From positions 104,913,345 through 104,977,344 of the forward strand of contig CM047806.1 in assembly GCA_026214975.1 (NCBI GenBank): a DNA stretch of 64,000 nucleotides. Direction: 5' to 3'. This DNA is from Gentiana macrophylla. Taxonomy: Eukaryota > Streptophyta > Magnoliopsida > Gentianales > Gentianaceae. Under the pieces are notes generated by a model. The model had not been told where the DNA came from. It worked only from the letters and a program-made list of their open reading frames with translations, and ran no database searches. A program made the position numbers and the translations under genes. This document shows positions 46,590 through 57,378 of the stretch, in pieces (within the stretch, counting starts at the first letter, position 1; each line of letters opens with the position of its first letter).

Positions 46590-47135
46590 TTGCCAGATTT
46601 CATTGTTGAGACAAGTTTTAGTCCGACTCAACCAAGTTCGCCTATACCGCTTGAGCCCGTTGCATCTCCAAACAAACCCGATCAATGCTGGCAATTATAT
46701 GTTGACGGAGCGTCAAGTCGAAACGGATGCAGGGCCGGAGTTATTCTGATGGAGCCCGGGACAACAGAGGAAATCGAAAAAGCTTTAAGGTTCGAGTTCC
46801 CGGCCACGAATAATCAAGCCGAGTACAAGGCAGTTATAACCGGACTCAAACTTGCAAAGGAATTAAAAGTGGAAAATGTGGATGTCTATTGTGATTCTCA
46901 GCTTATCATCAACCAAATCTCAGGGGACTATGGGACGCGTTGCGGCATCCTCGAAAAATATGGTGAGATTGTCCGACGATTAAGATCCGACTTCAATTAT
47001 TGCGAGTTCATCAGAATTCGAAGAGAGGATAACGAGCGGGCAGATTATCTCTCCAAGCTATCTCTTGAAGAGGAAATTGCAGATCCCTCAATAATGATAG
47101 AGTATCTTGATGTACCCACCATCGAAATAACATAA
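46590..47135 (+). pseudogene. Tat-type additional (archaeal-like) RNase H
   Basis: This is a second RNase H domain, known from the Tat/Ogre lineage of plant Gypsy elements. It is open over 181 codons: WQLYVDGASSRNGCRAGVIL, FPATNNQAEYKAVITGLKLA, VDVYCDSQLIINQISGDYGT, RREDNERADYLSKL. It is the evidence for the Tat assignment, together with the PBS. The preceding connection DIRINP ends at a stop 20 bp before. Confidence 0.85.
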
Positions 47136-47138
47136 ATC

Positions 47139-48410
47139 ATGGAGATTGATGCACCAACGCCAACTTCGTGCTGGATTGACGAAATTCAAGCTTATATAGA
47201 ATTGGGCACCTTGCCCGCTGAGGCGGATAAATCTCGCGCCCTCAGGCTAAGAGCGGCCAGGTACGTCATATACGACGGAACGCTCTACAGGAAATCTGCA
47301 ACTAAGCCTTTGTTAAGATGTGTCCGTAAGGAGGAGAACGAAAAAATTCTTATGGAGCTTCACCAAGGAGTGTGTGGGGTCATCCCGCAAGCCGCTCCTT
47401 GGCCCAGAAGGTTTTAACAGCGGGGTATTATTGGCCGACAATCCTCAAGGACTCGGAGAAGCTAGTCAGAGAATGTCCAGAGTGCCAGAAACATGCAGAC
47501 ATCCCAAGGTTACCATTGATTGAGCAGAGAATTGTGGTCGCACCATGGCCTTTCAACATGTGGGGTCTCGACCTCATTGGACCCTTCCCACCGGGAAGAG
47601 GAGGATGCAAGGTTATCATAGTGGATGTGGATTACTTCACAAAATGGATCGAGGCCAAGCCTATGGTTAAGATAGGCGCCAAAGATGCGGGTTACTTCCT
47701 AAACGACCAAATATGGTCTCGTTTCGGTATCCCGCGGGCAGTGGTGTCAGATCACGTACCGCAGTTCAGAAAGGAGTTCTCAAAATTTTGCGAGGAAATC
47801 AAGGTCAAACACTGGCAATCATCCGTGGCTTACCCACAGGGCAACGGCCAAGATGAGGCCGGCAATAAGAAGATAATCAAGATGCTCAAAAAGAGCGTAA
47901 GTGAGAAGGCAAAAGCAGGCGGTTGGGTCGACGAACTGCCCGCCAAACTGTGGGCACTCTGCACCACGATCAAAACACTCACCGGAGAAACACCGTTTGC
48001 TCTAACTTACGGATCGGAGGCCATGACTCCTATCGAAATGGCACTCCTAAGTATCAGGATCGCCCTACACGACCCAACGGATAATCTATTTAACAGACAA
48101 ATCGATCTAGACCTAGCAGAGGAAAAAAGGTTGGCAACGTATCAACGGCTCGTAAATTACAAACCGATTGCTAAACGACAGCATGACAAACGGATCCGTG
48201 ACCATTCTTTTAAGGTTGACGACTTCGTTCTTCGAAATAGAAAGGCCACCGGTATGGAGCCCAATAAAGGCAAGCTTACGGCGAACTAGGAAGGCCCTTA
48301 CTAGGTTGCAAGAGAGATCAAGAAAGAGACTAATGTCCTCAAAAATCATTAGGTTTCGAACTCAATGCACTCTAGGCACGCGGACAACCTCAAAAGATAT
48401 TACATGTAAC
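47139..48410 (+). pseudogene. Tat-type Gypsy integrase
   Basis: The N-terminal zinc part is split by a shift near 47380 (ELHQGVCG/GHPASRSLAQKV, ECPECQKHAD). In the core, WGLDLIGPFPPGRGGCKVII holds the first Asp and VVSDHVPQFRKEFSKF the second (DHVPQF where the family has DNGxQF). GNGQDEAGNKKIIKM keeps the Glu. The C-terminus ends with DNLKRYYM at about 48381-48407 after another shift near 48288. Confidence 0.87.
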
Positions 48411-49207
48411 GCTCTCGCCAGTAGGTTATGGCTATCCTCGCGTACGACGTGGGTTGTTAAGCTTTCTTACTTGTAGCTTTCACTCACCTAACGGGTGAGG
48501 TGAACTTAATAAAGCCTCGATTTTAAATTCGCCTTTTAAATACATGTTATCATGTCACCAAGCGTATCCGCTACACATACGTCGACGATTTTTGCGAAAA
48601 TTTTCAACAAAGGCCTCGGGTTCATCTTGGACTTTGTTAAAAACGGGGGCCGTATTGGAAATAAATTCAAACAAGCGCGAGCGGACAAGTTCATGACTCC
48701 GACTCTCACCTGAAACAAGGGGGTTTCTCTGGGAAAATTTACGCTACAGTCCCGCAGATTATTTCAAAGAGTTCCGTTCGTCTTTCACACTTTAATAGGC
48801 CGTTTTGTTTCAGTTAAACTCAAGGGTATGCGAGCGAGCAGTTATTTGAGATTAGATTCAATGGGGCATATTATGAAGAATTTTCACGCTACGATCGGAC
48901 AGCTTCAAACCTTATCTGAAACAAAGGGACCAGACTCCGGAATAATTTCATTTATTAAAGTAATTATTTCAGATATGTTCTTTCATGTTCGACTTTGAAT
49001 CTTATTTCAAACAATGGGGCCGAAAGATACTACTACAATCGGACTCGATACATGCAATAAATTTGAGTAAGGTACAGATACAATAGGGGAGCAGAAAAGA
49101 AACTTCATACATTCAAGGAGTTAAAGAAATGTTATTACAAGTAGAGCGAAATAAGAAATGAAGAAAAAGTTATACAAGTGCGGAAACAAAAATTATTACA
49201 TCAAAAA
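48411..49207 (+). mobile_element. Tat-type Gypsy 3' untranslated region
   Basis: Non-coding DNA with irregular repeats of a (t)gaaacaa(g/a)ggg segment (near 48709, 48918 and 49000) that look like degenerate polypurine-tract copies. No 3' LTR follows. The element is cut by an inverted integrase piece at 49208. Confidence 0.5.
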
Positions 49208-49430
49208 TTATGTCGGCCAATAATACCCCGCTGTTAAAACCTTCTGGGCCAAGGAGCGGCTAGCGGGATGGCCCCCACACACTCCTTGATGAAGCTCCAT
49301 AAGAATTTTTTCGTTCTCCTCCTTACGAACACATCTTAACAAAGGCTTTGTTGCATATCTCCCCGTAGAGCTGCTCCGCCGTGTATGACGACCGGCCGCT
49401 TCTTTTCTTGAGGGCACGAGATTTTGGGGA
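49208..49430 (-). pseudogene. Inverted fragment of Tat-type integrase
   Basis: The minus strand reads ATKPLLRCVRKEENEKILME and LHQGVCGGHPASRSLAQKV, and corresponds to plus-strand 47222-47444 in reverse. The arms form an inverted pair about 1.8 kb apart. This copy lacks the one-base change that breaks GGHPAS in the plus-strand copy, so it derives from a less damaged relative. Confidence 0.8.
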
Positions 49431-49439
49431 TGGCTATAC

Positions 49440-51829
49440 TTTCAGGAGATATGGAGAGATGTGTACCCCAACATTTGATCTTCTAGACCTATTGACGGCT
49501 ATACTCTGCTGACCAATTTCCCTGTTTGATGCTCTACTGATCCTTGTTTAGCAGACTGGCTTGGATCAGACTCTGGTTCAGCAACCAGAAAAGATGAGTG
49601 CTGACTTGGATCAGCTGATTGTTGCATATCAGCTGACTCCACTTGAAGCTCCACCAGTTTCTCAGCCCTCTCAGATTCATCACTAGTTTCAGATTCAGTA
49701 GACCTCCCCACTGATGAGTTAATCATAGAATTTTCATCAAAGACCTCATCTCTACTGAGTATGACCCTGGATTCTGCTGATGACCAAATTCTATAACCCT
49801 TAACTCCATCTCCATACCTTATAAACACTCTCTTCTTGGCCCTTGGTTCCAGCATCCCCTAATTCACATGATAGTAAACCGTGCTTCCAAACACCCTTAG
49901 AACTGACTAGTCAGCAGGCTTGCCTGACCACATCTCAAATGGTGTCTTGAGATTAATCCATGTGTGAGGACTCATATTGATTAAGTAGCATGCTGTGGTT
50001 ACAGCCTCTGCCCAAAATCTCCTGGATAAACCATCATTAAAGAGCATACATCTTGCCCTCTCCAGAAGAGTTTGATTCATCCTTTCAGCTACACCATTCT
50101 GCTGAGTGTAATCCTGACTGTATGATGTCTGGCAATTTCCTCATCCTTACATAATGTATAAAACTCTGACCAGCAGAATTCCAGACCATTACCTGTTCTA
50201 AGCCTTTTGATTTTCTTGCCTGTCTGATTTTCCACTAGAGCTTCCACTGCTTGAAACTATTGAATGCTTCACTTTTGTGTTTCATCATCACCACCCAAGT
50301 CATTCTTGAATAGTCATCTATGAATGACACAAAGTATCTGTGACCACCCAATGATTCCACCTTCGATGGACCTCAAAGAATCGTAATGGATATAATCAAG
50401 TGATGCCTTTGTACTGTGTTTGCTTGCTGAGAACTTGCTCCTATGTAGCTTCCGATACACACAAAGGCTCACAAAAGTCCAGTGTCTTGACCTTATATCC
50501 CCCAAGAAAACTCCTTCAAGAAAGGACTTGCATTCCTCTTTCACCCATGTGACCAAGTCTCATGTGCCACAACCGAGTCTCATTGTGGATCGATGAATCG
50601 CTGGGATGCCACAAGAGTGAGAGCAGATCTGAGAGAGCCTTGTAATATGTACAAGGTTTCTTCTTGATACCTTTGAGGACCACAATTGAATCTTTGTAGA
50701 CATTCATCTCTATCTTCTCCTTGAAATTGAACCCTTGTTGTCCAGTCGACTAAGAGATACCAAATTCTTGGTCATCTATGGAACATGTTTAACATCTTTC
50801 ATTGTGCAGAATCTACCATCCTTTGTCCTCAACTTGACTGAGCCAATTCCCACTATCTTGTAGACCTTGTTGTTTGCCATAGAAATATGACCACCATCTA
50901 TCTGCTCATAATTAGAAAACCACTCTCTGTGTGGACAGATATGATAGGATGCTCCAGAATCTAGGATCCAAACATCAGCATGGTGTCTTCAATCCCCAAA
51001 GAACTAGAACTGATCCTTATCGTAATGCTCAGCAGCCCACAATCGCTATGCCATAATTTCTCTCAAGTCGCCTTCTCTTTTTTGGACAATTGACTTCCAA
51101 TGCCCCTCGCTTCTTACAAAGAATTCTGGACATTTGTGGACTTAGGACTTTATGAACCACCCTTCTTGGATTTCTTCTTCTGTCCATGCCCTTTCCCACT
51201 GCTGTTGTTGACTACTAGTCCAGAAGCCTGATTGTTTGTCCATGCTGCCTTGTGTCTCAGCTCTCTGGCATGCAAGTCTGCCCTCACATCCTCTAAAGCC
51301 ACTCAGATCTTTCCCAACTATGAAGGATCGCACATAGTTTTCATATGAACTTGGTAATGATACCAATGGGATTAGTGGCTCCTTCATGCATCCTCATACT
51401 AAACAATCTCTCGCTTCAACAACAATCGGTTGGTTAATGACTTAGTCATATACAAGCATTGAAGCTTTGCCCACAACTTGGCGATGTGTCTTCCTCAAAG
51501 AAATTCGGTGATAACATCATCGATATGCACAACATGATGGTTGAATGTGCTTTCTCTTCCAGATCGCAGAATCTGGCTGAATCGCATCTCCTTTACCGAT
51601 AAAGGAGTCCATAATCCTTGTTGTTTTAACAAGGCCCGTGATCTTGATTTGCCACGGACTAAAACTGTTTCTTCCTCGTAAATTTGTCGATTTTACGTTA
51701 GCTCTGAGACATCTTTCTTACCAAAGATCACAACCTTTATAATAGATTCCTAGCACCGGGAAGGTCTTTGGGAAGATAAAGGTTGTCCAGATAGATGATT
51801 CTCGTTATAACCTTGTTCTGATACTAGTT
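49440..51829 (-). pseudogene. Copia gag-protease-integrase remnants (minus-strand element)
   Basis: From the 5' LTR leftwards come gag pieces (MKEPLIPLVSLPSSYENYVR), the protease DVWILDSGASYHIC near 50960, the pre-integrase motif ETRLWHMRLGHMGERGMQVL at 50516-50600, integrase pieces around 49900-50400, and the integrase-RT linker KKRVFIRYGDGVKGYRIWSS (from 49855). Every part carries shifts or stops. The RT domain is missing: sequence passes directly to the Tat nest. The rest of pol (RNase H) is at 28901-29249. Confidence 0.75.
51812..51829 (-). promoter_or_regulatory. Primer-binding site of minus-strand Copia
   Basis: On the minus strand, TAGTATCAGAACAAG just after the LTR is a two-mismatch relative of TGGTATCAGAGC. 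Confidence 0.65.
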
Positions 51830-52352
51830 TGTTATAACAGGATAGAGAGAATCCAGATGCAATAAGATAAACACAGAAGCAATCTAACGATAAAAATCAC
51901 ACAGAGGAACAATAACAAGAAGAACACAAGATTTAACGTGGTTTCCAGCGTTATGCCGACTACTCTACGGACATAAAGAGTTATTTTGTTATGCACTAAA
52001 ATCCAGATTGATTACACACACTTAACAATGATCAATACAGTTGGTATTTATAGGCACAGATCCCTAAACCCTAACCGCCAAGAATCTTTGTCGGATTGCC
52101 ATAAATGCCCCAGATGTTAGATCACCTTGCTGACCCAACTCAGCTGCTCATTGCCCAGATGTAGAACTCTGCTATATCCAAAACGCTCGGTGACCCCGCA
52201 GATCGATCTCCAGCCATCACGACACTGTAAGAAAGCTCAGCAGACTTCCCAGTTGACTTTCACAGACTTAGATACACTTCTCAGCAGATCATCACTCTGC
52301 TGACTTCCAGATTAGTTCTACCAGATGTAGAGTTTAAGTCATTTTGCTGACA
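51830..52352 (-). mobile_element. Copia 5' LTR (minus-strand element)
   Basis: This is the partner of 28372-28900. It starts on the minus strand with TGTCAGCAAAATGAC and ends in TGTTATAACA. On the right flank TTTAA matches the left-flank TTTAC at four positions. Confidence 0.9.
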
Positions 52353-52375
52353 TTTAATTGCCCAAAATACCCTGT

Positions 52376-52612
52376 AACGAGTTGGAACACGAGTTTGAAC
52401 ACGAATTCGAGCCGGAATCACACGAGCCGGAACACGAATTCGAGCCGGAATCACACCCATTAACACCGAAATCACACCCATTCGAACCAAAATCACCCAT
52501 TCAAACCAAAATCACACTCATTCGAACCCAAATCACACCCATTCGAACCCAAACCGGAATCTCGCCGGAACACCCAACCGGAATCTCACCGGAACACCCA
52601 TTCGAGCATGAA
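52376..52612. repeat. Degenerate short repeats (GAA.CC/ACACCCATTC type)
   Basis: Repeats of cgagccggaatcacac and cccattcgaacc(c/a)aaatc occur in tandem with variation. The resulting open frame is a by-product of a repeat with a 3n period. A (GAA)-rich purine tract follows at 52690-52785. Confidence 0.7.
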
Positions 52613-52796
52613 GAAAACGATTTTGAAATTACATGAAATCGAACTTGTTTGAATAGAAAAACGAGCTTGAACTCGTGAGATTTGTGAACAGAAAAACAAG
52701 AAGAAGAATGAAGAAGGAAGAAGGAAGAAGAAGAAAAAAGAAGGAAAAACAAGAATGAAGAGGAAGAAGGAAGAAGAAGAAAACGAGTTTGGAATG

Positions 52797-53094
52797 TGAT
52801 AACGTTGAAATATCACGTAAAACAATGGTGGATTTGTGGTGGATATCGTCGTGAAAACGGTGTAAAGGTGGTGGCTCACGGTGGAGTCAGATGGTGGTAT
52901 GGAGGTGATACTTAAGTAAAAATATACAGTAAATTGGGCAGAGTTTTGCCTTGTTTTGCATATATTTTTACTTAAGTATCACCTCCACACCACCATACAG
53001 TTCCGCTGTGAGCCACCACCTTCACACCGTTTTCACGGCCAGATATCCACCACAAATCTATCGCTGAACACCCGTGATAATTTCGATGTTATTA
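52797..53094. repeat. Long inverted repeat (about 130-bp arms, 34-bp spacer)
   Basis: The left arm 52797-52926 and right arm 52961-53094 are reverse complements with scattered mismatches. The inner 40 bp (ggaggtgatacttaag and on) match best, and the outer 35 bp are more diverged. Transcribed, it would form a long hairpin. A Tat-like PBS (TTGGCTCCGTTACCAGGAA) begins at 53096, two bases after the right arm. Confidence 0.85.
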
Positions 53095-53179
53095 GTTGGC
53101 TCCGTTACCAGGAAAATCAAGGTTTTCACCCTGCTTCCGGCGTATGGCTAACCCACGGTTTCAAGGATTTACGGCAGCC

Positions 53180-53545
53180 CCATCAAGAATAGAGGTCCTT
53201 TTCAAGGAATGGACCTTCAAATCTCCAGAGATAAAGTCCAACATAAAGCTGCCGCGGAATTTCGGTATATTTGGACAAAGGATAAACTTGTCTTTCTTAC
53301 AACAACCTCTGTACCCATTGCAAAACATTGTGGCTCGCTTAGCACGCTCTATCTTTGATCAGCCTCAAATTCCTAGTCCGGGCAATCATGATCAGCCTCC
53401 CATTCGAATCCCTTTTCCTGGTAGGAGGAAACCATGGCTTGTCATTACATATCTTGACAATGATCTTCGTATATCTAGAGCCGATGGCGGCCTCTTTGTG
53501 CTTGTGAAGGAAGGGAGCCCTCTGCTTGAACAAATAAGCTTGTAA
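53180..53545 (+). pseudogene. Fibrillin C-terminal fragment, copy B
   Basis: The fragment starts inside the domain at PSRIEVLFKEWTFKSPEIK and runs to TYLDNDLRISRADGGLF, KEGSPLLEQISL and a stop. The first part of the exon is absent, and unrelated sequence is fused in frame. It keeps Trp in RKPWLVITYLD where copy A has Arg. It lacks a promoter and transit peptide, so it is a duplication remnant. Confidence 0.85.
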
Positions 53546-53750
53546 TTGTTACTGTATCCAGTTCTGTCCTTTCTATTGTTATTGGCACTGCGGTCAATAA
53601 TATTTCATTTTTCTAATGCAAAAGCAACTGAAACAGGCAGGAAAAAAAAAGTTGAGTACTTCTAAACTATCACATTATGTATTCCATAAAAAAAGGAGAG
53701 TTTTATATCAAATTTGCTTCGGGAAGAACAACAAACGAAATTATTTATTT

Positions 53751-53753
<3 letters not shown>

Positions 53754-53784
<31 letters not shown>
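53754..53784. repeat. (AT)n microsatellite
   Basis: About 15 AT units. Copy A has only about four at the same place (26259-26268). Confidence 0.9.
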
Positions 53785-53786
<2 letters not shown>

Positions 53787-53844
53787 TTCGGTAGACAACC
53801 CGCGGTACATGAGAAAGATCAAATCCAAAGTAACAACACACTAG

Positions 53845-55470
53845 CTAGGGCCGATCGACAGAGGTAGATCGCAAAGAAGGAATCAGACAAAGATCTACTT
53901 TCTTTCGGGATATTGCTCCGTCACTTTCTGTCATGTCCAAATCATCCGGTTCAAGGCCTACGGGGAGACTCCAGTTGAAATGATAGAGCAACAATGCCAG
54001 CGGAAGCTTTATATTTGCTAGACCAAGAGCGATTCCTGGGCAGATCCTCTTTCCTGAACCGAACGGAATCAGTTCAAAGTTGTTTCCAGTGACATCAATC
54101 ACGCTATCCTCAAATCTCTCGGGAATGAAACTCTCTGGATCTGGCCATAAACTATGATCCCTTCCTATTGCCCAAGCATTTACCATAACCGTGGTTCTCG
54201 AGGAATAGTGTATCCGTCAATCGAACAATCCTCCAGTGATTCTCTCGGAAAAAGAAAAGGGCCAGGTGGGTGTAGTCTAAATGTTTCCTTGATTACAAAA
54301 TATAGGTACTTCAACTCGGAGATGTCTGCTTCATCAATAGACTCCTTTCCATCAAACGCTTCTCGAATTTCTTGTTGTGCCTTCGCCATCACTCGAGGAT
54401 TTCTCATCAGCTCAGACATAGCCCATTCCGTTACTGTGGATGATGTTTCAATACCACCTGTAAACACATCCTGTAAAAATAGTACACATTTGAGCTGTAA
54501 GTTTGTAAGCCTGTGTTAACACAGAGGATTTGAATTAAAGATAAACTAGCTTCTACTTACAAATAAGATTGCTTTAATGTTGATGTTTGTGATTGGGATC
54601 TTGAGGTTATTAGAGTCCTTAATTCTGAGTAGAATATCTATGATATCTTCTTCACCGCCCTCGCCATTACATTTTCCCGTTGAATTAAAGTTCCGAATGT
54701 GTTCCTGGATTTCGTCGTCTAAGAAAGCATCGATTTTCCTGTGAACCTTCAACAGCTTAGGCATCTTTCCACTCAGGAAACGAAGAAATGTTAAAGAAGG
54801 AAACAGATCGGCTATGTCGAAACTACTCCCCAGCCTTGTAACCTGAGGAAGTAACTCTATGAAAAGTCTTGGTCTTTAGAAACTCTCCCGATTGCAGCTC
54901 GGCAAACCACCGACGCCGTGTACCGGGTAATTGTCCCCGTCATGTTAAACGATTTACCACGTTATCTCGGGCCAAGGAAATCAAACGATCACCTTCATCA
55001 AGCCTAACACGTGCCAATGACCGGACGGTCTTGGCATTCAGGAATTCATGGCTCCATATTTTACGAATTTGTTGCCAGTACTCGTCGTATGTATGACCCA
55101 CGATATCTTTAAAGTCATAAAACATGACCTTCATCCCAAGAAGTTGCGGTCGACCAGCAAAGACAGGATCACGAGTTTTCAACACCTCTTTGGCTAGTCT
55201 TGGAGATGAGACGATAAGTAGAGGAATTTCTCCGAGTTGCAGGTGCATAAGCTCTCCATGTTTCGCAGCCAAGTTCCGGAAAACATGGTGCGGAAGCCCG
55301 CCAAGCAGTTGATGCATATTTCCGATCAAAGGTAGCTTCCATGGACCCGGTGGCAGTTTTTTCGTTTCACGAACGTTTCGATGTATCTTCAACGCATGGA
55401 TTAGATATGAAACAAAAACTAAAGTGACAATGGAAATTACAAAGACTTTGATTTCAGACAGAAAGTCCAT
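53845..55470 (-). pseudogene. Cytochrome P450, CYP71 family, copy B with three frameshifts
   Basis: Same two-exon plan as the gene at 26323-27954: exon 1 55470-54561, intron with GTAAGT donor, exon 2 54470-53845. The heme loop FGSGKRICPG, KETFRLHP and GGIETSS are all still encoded. Compared with copy A, single bases are lost near 54955 (DNV/GKSF), near 54865 (DQD/VF) and near 54201 (YTIP/ARTT), shifting the frame each time. Substitutions elsewhere are mostly conservative (MDFLSEIKVFVISIVTLVF), so the gene was functional until recently, or the deletions are sequence errors. Confidence 0.88.
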
Positions 55471-55613
55471 GTTTTTTTTTTTGGGCTCTCATACTCTATT
55501 CCCACGCCATATATTTATGCATAATTACATACAGCCCTCACCCATTCATGAGCGTGGACTTTACGAAGATTAAACAATTCGTAAGGTAGCTTTGGTTTTG
55601 GCATAATAAATAC

Positions 55614-55735
55614 AGGTTAAGATCACCTCTCCGATTTTCGATTTCGGTTTCTAAGTAAAAACTACGTTGTTTAATGTGTGATTTATTTTTTTCAGAAATT
55701 TTAAGGAAAACAAAAAATTGAAAGAGCAACGCAAT
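55614..55735 (-). mobile_element. Truncated MITE, same family as 57236-57378
   Basis: AGGTTAAGATCACC, then TCCGATTTTCGATTTCGGTT, AAAACTACGTTGTTT and TTTTAAGGAAAACAA match the reverse complement of the complete copy. It begins exactly at the cassette edge. The second terminal repeat is missing. Confidence 0.65.
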
Positions 55736-57235
55736 GTTGTTCAGATTTCCCTATCAGCGTGTTCTTTGTTTTTTAAGATTTATCCGATTAATCTGATCAT
55801 GTCATTTTTTTTAACCTTTTCAAATCGTGTGTTATATCTATTTATTTAGTTCTTAAAAAGTGGATTGTAAGCCTACTTCACCGTTTATAATACGCAATTG
55901 CACATCCCAAAGAATGAGTTTACATCTTAAATGAAGAATAGATGAAAAAAATAATATTTGGTTGAGAATGACAAAAAGAAGAGATGCATAAAAATAATCT
56001 TTAATGATAATTAAAGATATTTTTATTTTTTTCAGCAAAATCGGGTAAATTAACGAACGTTACTACATTTTCCTTGGAAATGTTCAAAGTCAAAATATCA
56101 CTCCGCTGCGTTTCCATTGTTTCTCGGTAGCTTTTATACCCTACTTGGGAAGGAACCCCAATAGGGGATTTGTGTACCTTAAGATCGTGCACATTCATGA
56201 AAAAAATGCCAAAACCGTTACTACTTTTTCGTGAAATGTTACTACGATTGTTTGGATTACACTACATTATGTAGCAATGTTACTACTTCGTTGTTCAAAT
56301 GTTACTACGTTGTTGTTTACATGTTACTACCTCATAATCCAATAGCAATAAAACAAGATTCCATACCAATAGATCAACGAATTTGAAAGCAGAATTGAAG
56401 AACAGAAACAAGATTTTTGTAAGACGTCAATAAGATAGCAACACAGGACTCTACACAGACTCCAAGACATTATTTCATCAACAAAACACCCAAATTAGAA
56501 AATAAAAAGCATCAGTCAAAAAAAAAGAAAATAAAAAACAGATCTCAACTCAGCCACAAAATCCCCCTCTTTTGCAAAAGGTTTTTGGCTTAATTTCTAC
56601 CAAATTCGTTGATGTCCTGCTATACACCAAACAGATGCAGCAGCTCTTAGCCTCTAAGCCAAGCGATCGATTCTCCTCTTCCCCTGCTTCTCTTCATCGT
56701 CTCTTCTACAGCAACTTCGTTGTCTCCACCACTTCTTCCGTCTCCGATGACGTCTCTGATAATCGAAGGTACAGCCATGGAGGACAACAAAAGGTGCGAC
56801 TTTTCCGGAGTCGGCAACGATTCGAATAAACAGAGGATGAGATGAACAGAGAAACCGATATCCGAATTTCAAGATGACCGGATATCTGATACTCGAAACG
56901 AGATGGCCGGATTTCAAGGGGATTCATTGAAAACGGTCATGGAGAAGAAGAGGAGAAAAAAAGGGTTTGGATTTTTGATCAGAAACCGCACAAATGAGGA
57001 TAAAAAAAAAAGAGTCGGCTAGGTTTTAGTATTAGAATTAGAAGAAAATAGTAATAAAGGGTATTTTTGGATATACATTACTTTTTGTCCTTTACAACCA
57101 GTGTGTTATTTTCTTGTCCTTTTTACATAAATAAGATGTAAACCCGTCCTCTACGACCTTTTCCTATTTATAATATTAGAGAAAAGTTTGAAAAGACAAA
57201 ATATTCTGTATTACCGGATGGAATGAGTATTTATT
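55736..57235. other. No gene seen; TTACTAC repeats and a Stowaway-like end
   Basis: About five spaced copies of (a)tgttactac lie at 56215-56325, at intervals near 24 bp. At 57216-57228 GGATGGAATGAGTA is the mirror of CTCCTTCCATC at 28101. Open frames at 56572-56829 have no support. Confidence 0.5.
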
Positions 57236-57378
57236 GGGTTGTGATCACATGTCCGATTTCGGTGTCTTAATTATTGTTTTCCTTAAATTTTCGTAAAAAA
57301 TAACACACACATGAAACTACGTAGTTTTTATTTAGACATCGAAATTAGACACCGAAATCGGACAGGTGATCTCAACCC
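57236..57378. mobile_element. 143-bp palindromic MITE
   Basis: Terminal repeats of about 35 bp: GGGTTGTGATCACATGTCCG ... and its complement ... CGGACAGGTGATCTCAACCC, followed inward by ATTTCGGTGTCTTAAT and ATTAGACACCGAAAT. The interior is AT-rich. No target duplication is clear. Confidence 0.75.

Larger units (their letters stand above)
53180..55613. repeat. Duplicated cassette, copy B
   Basis: This is the direct-orientation partner of 25683-28101. Its left edge falls within the fibrillin exon and its right edge abuts a MITE fragment at 55614. Confidence 0.9.

Noticed and set aside
52358..52636. 92-codon frame with repeated EFEPESH-like peptides
   Set aside because: It is the translation of a degenerate short DNA repeat; no start context or downstream support.
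56572..56927. Overlapping plus and minus open frames (85 and 73 to 87 codons)
   Set aside because: Neither has a domain, and they are shadows of each other; possible exon remnant but unsupported.
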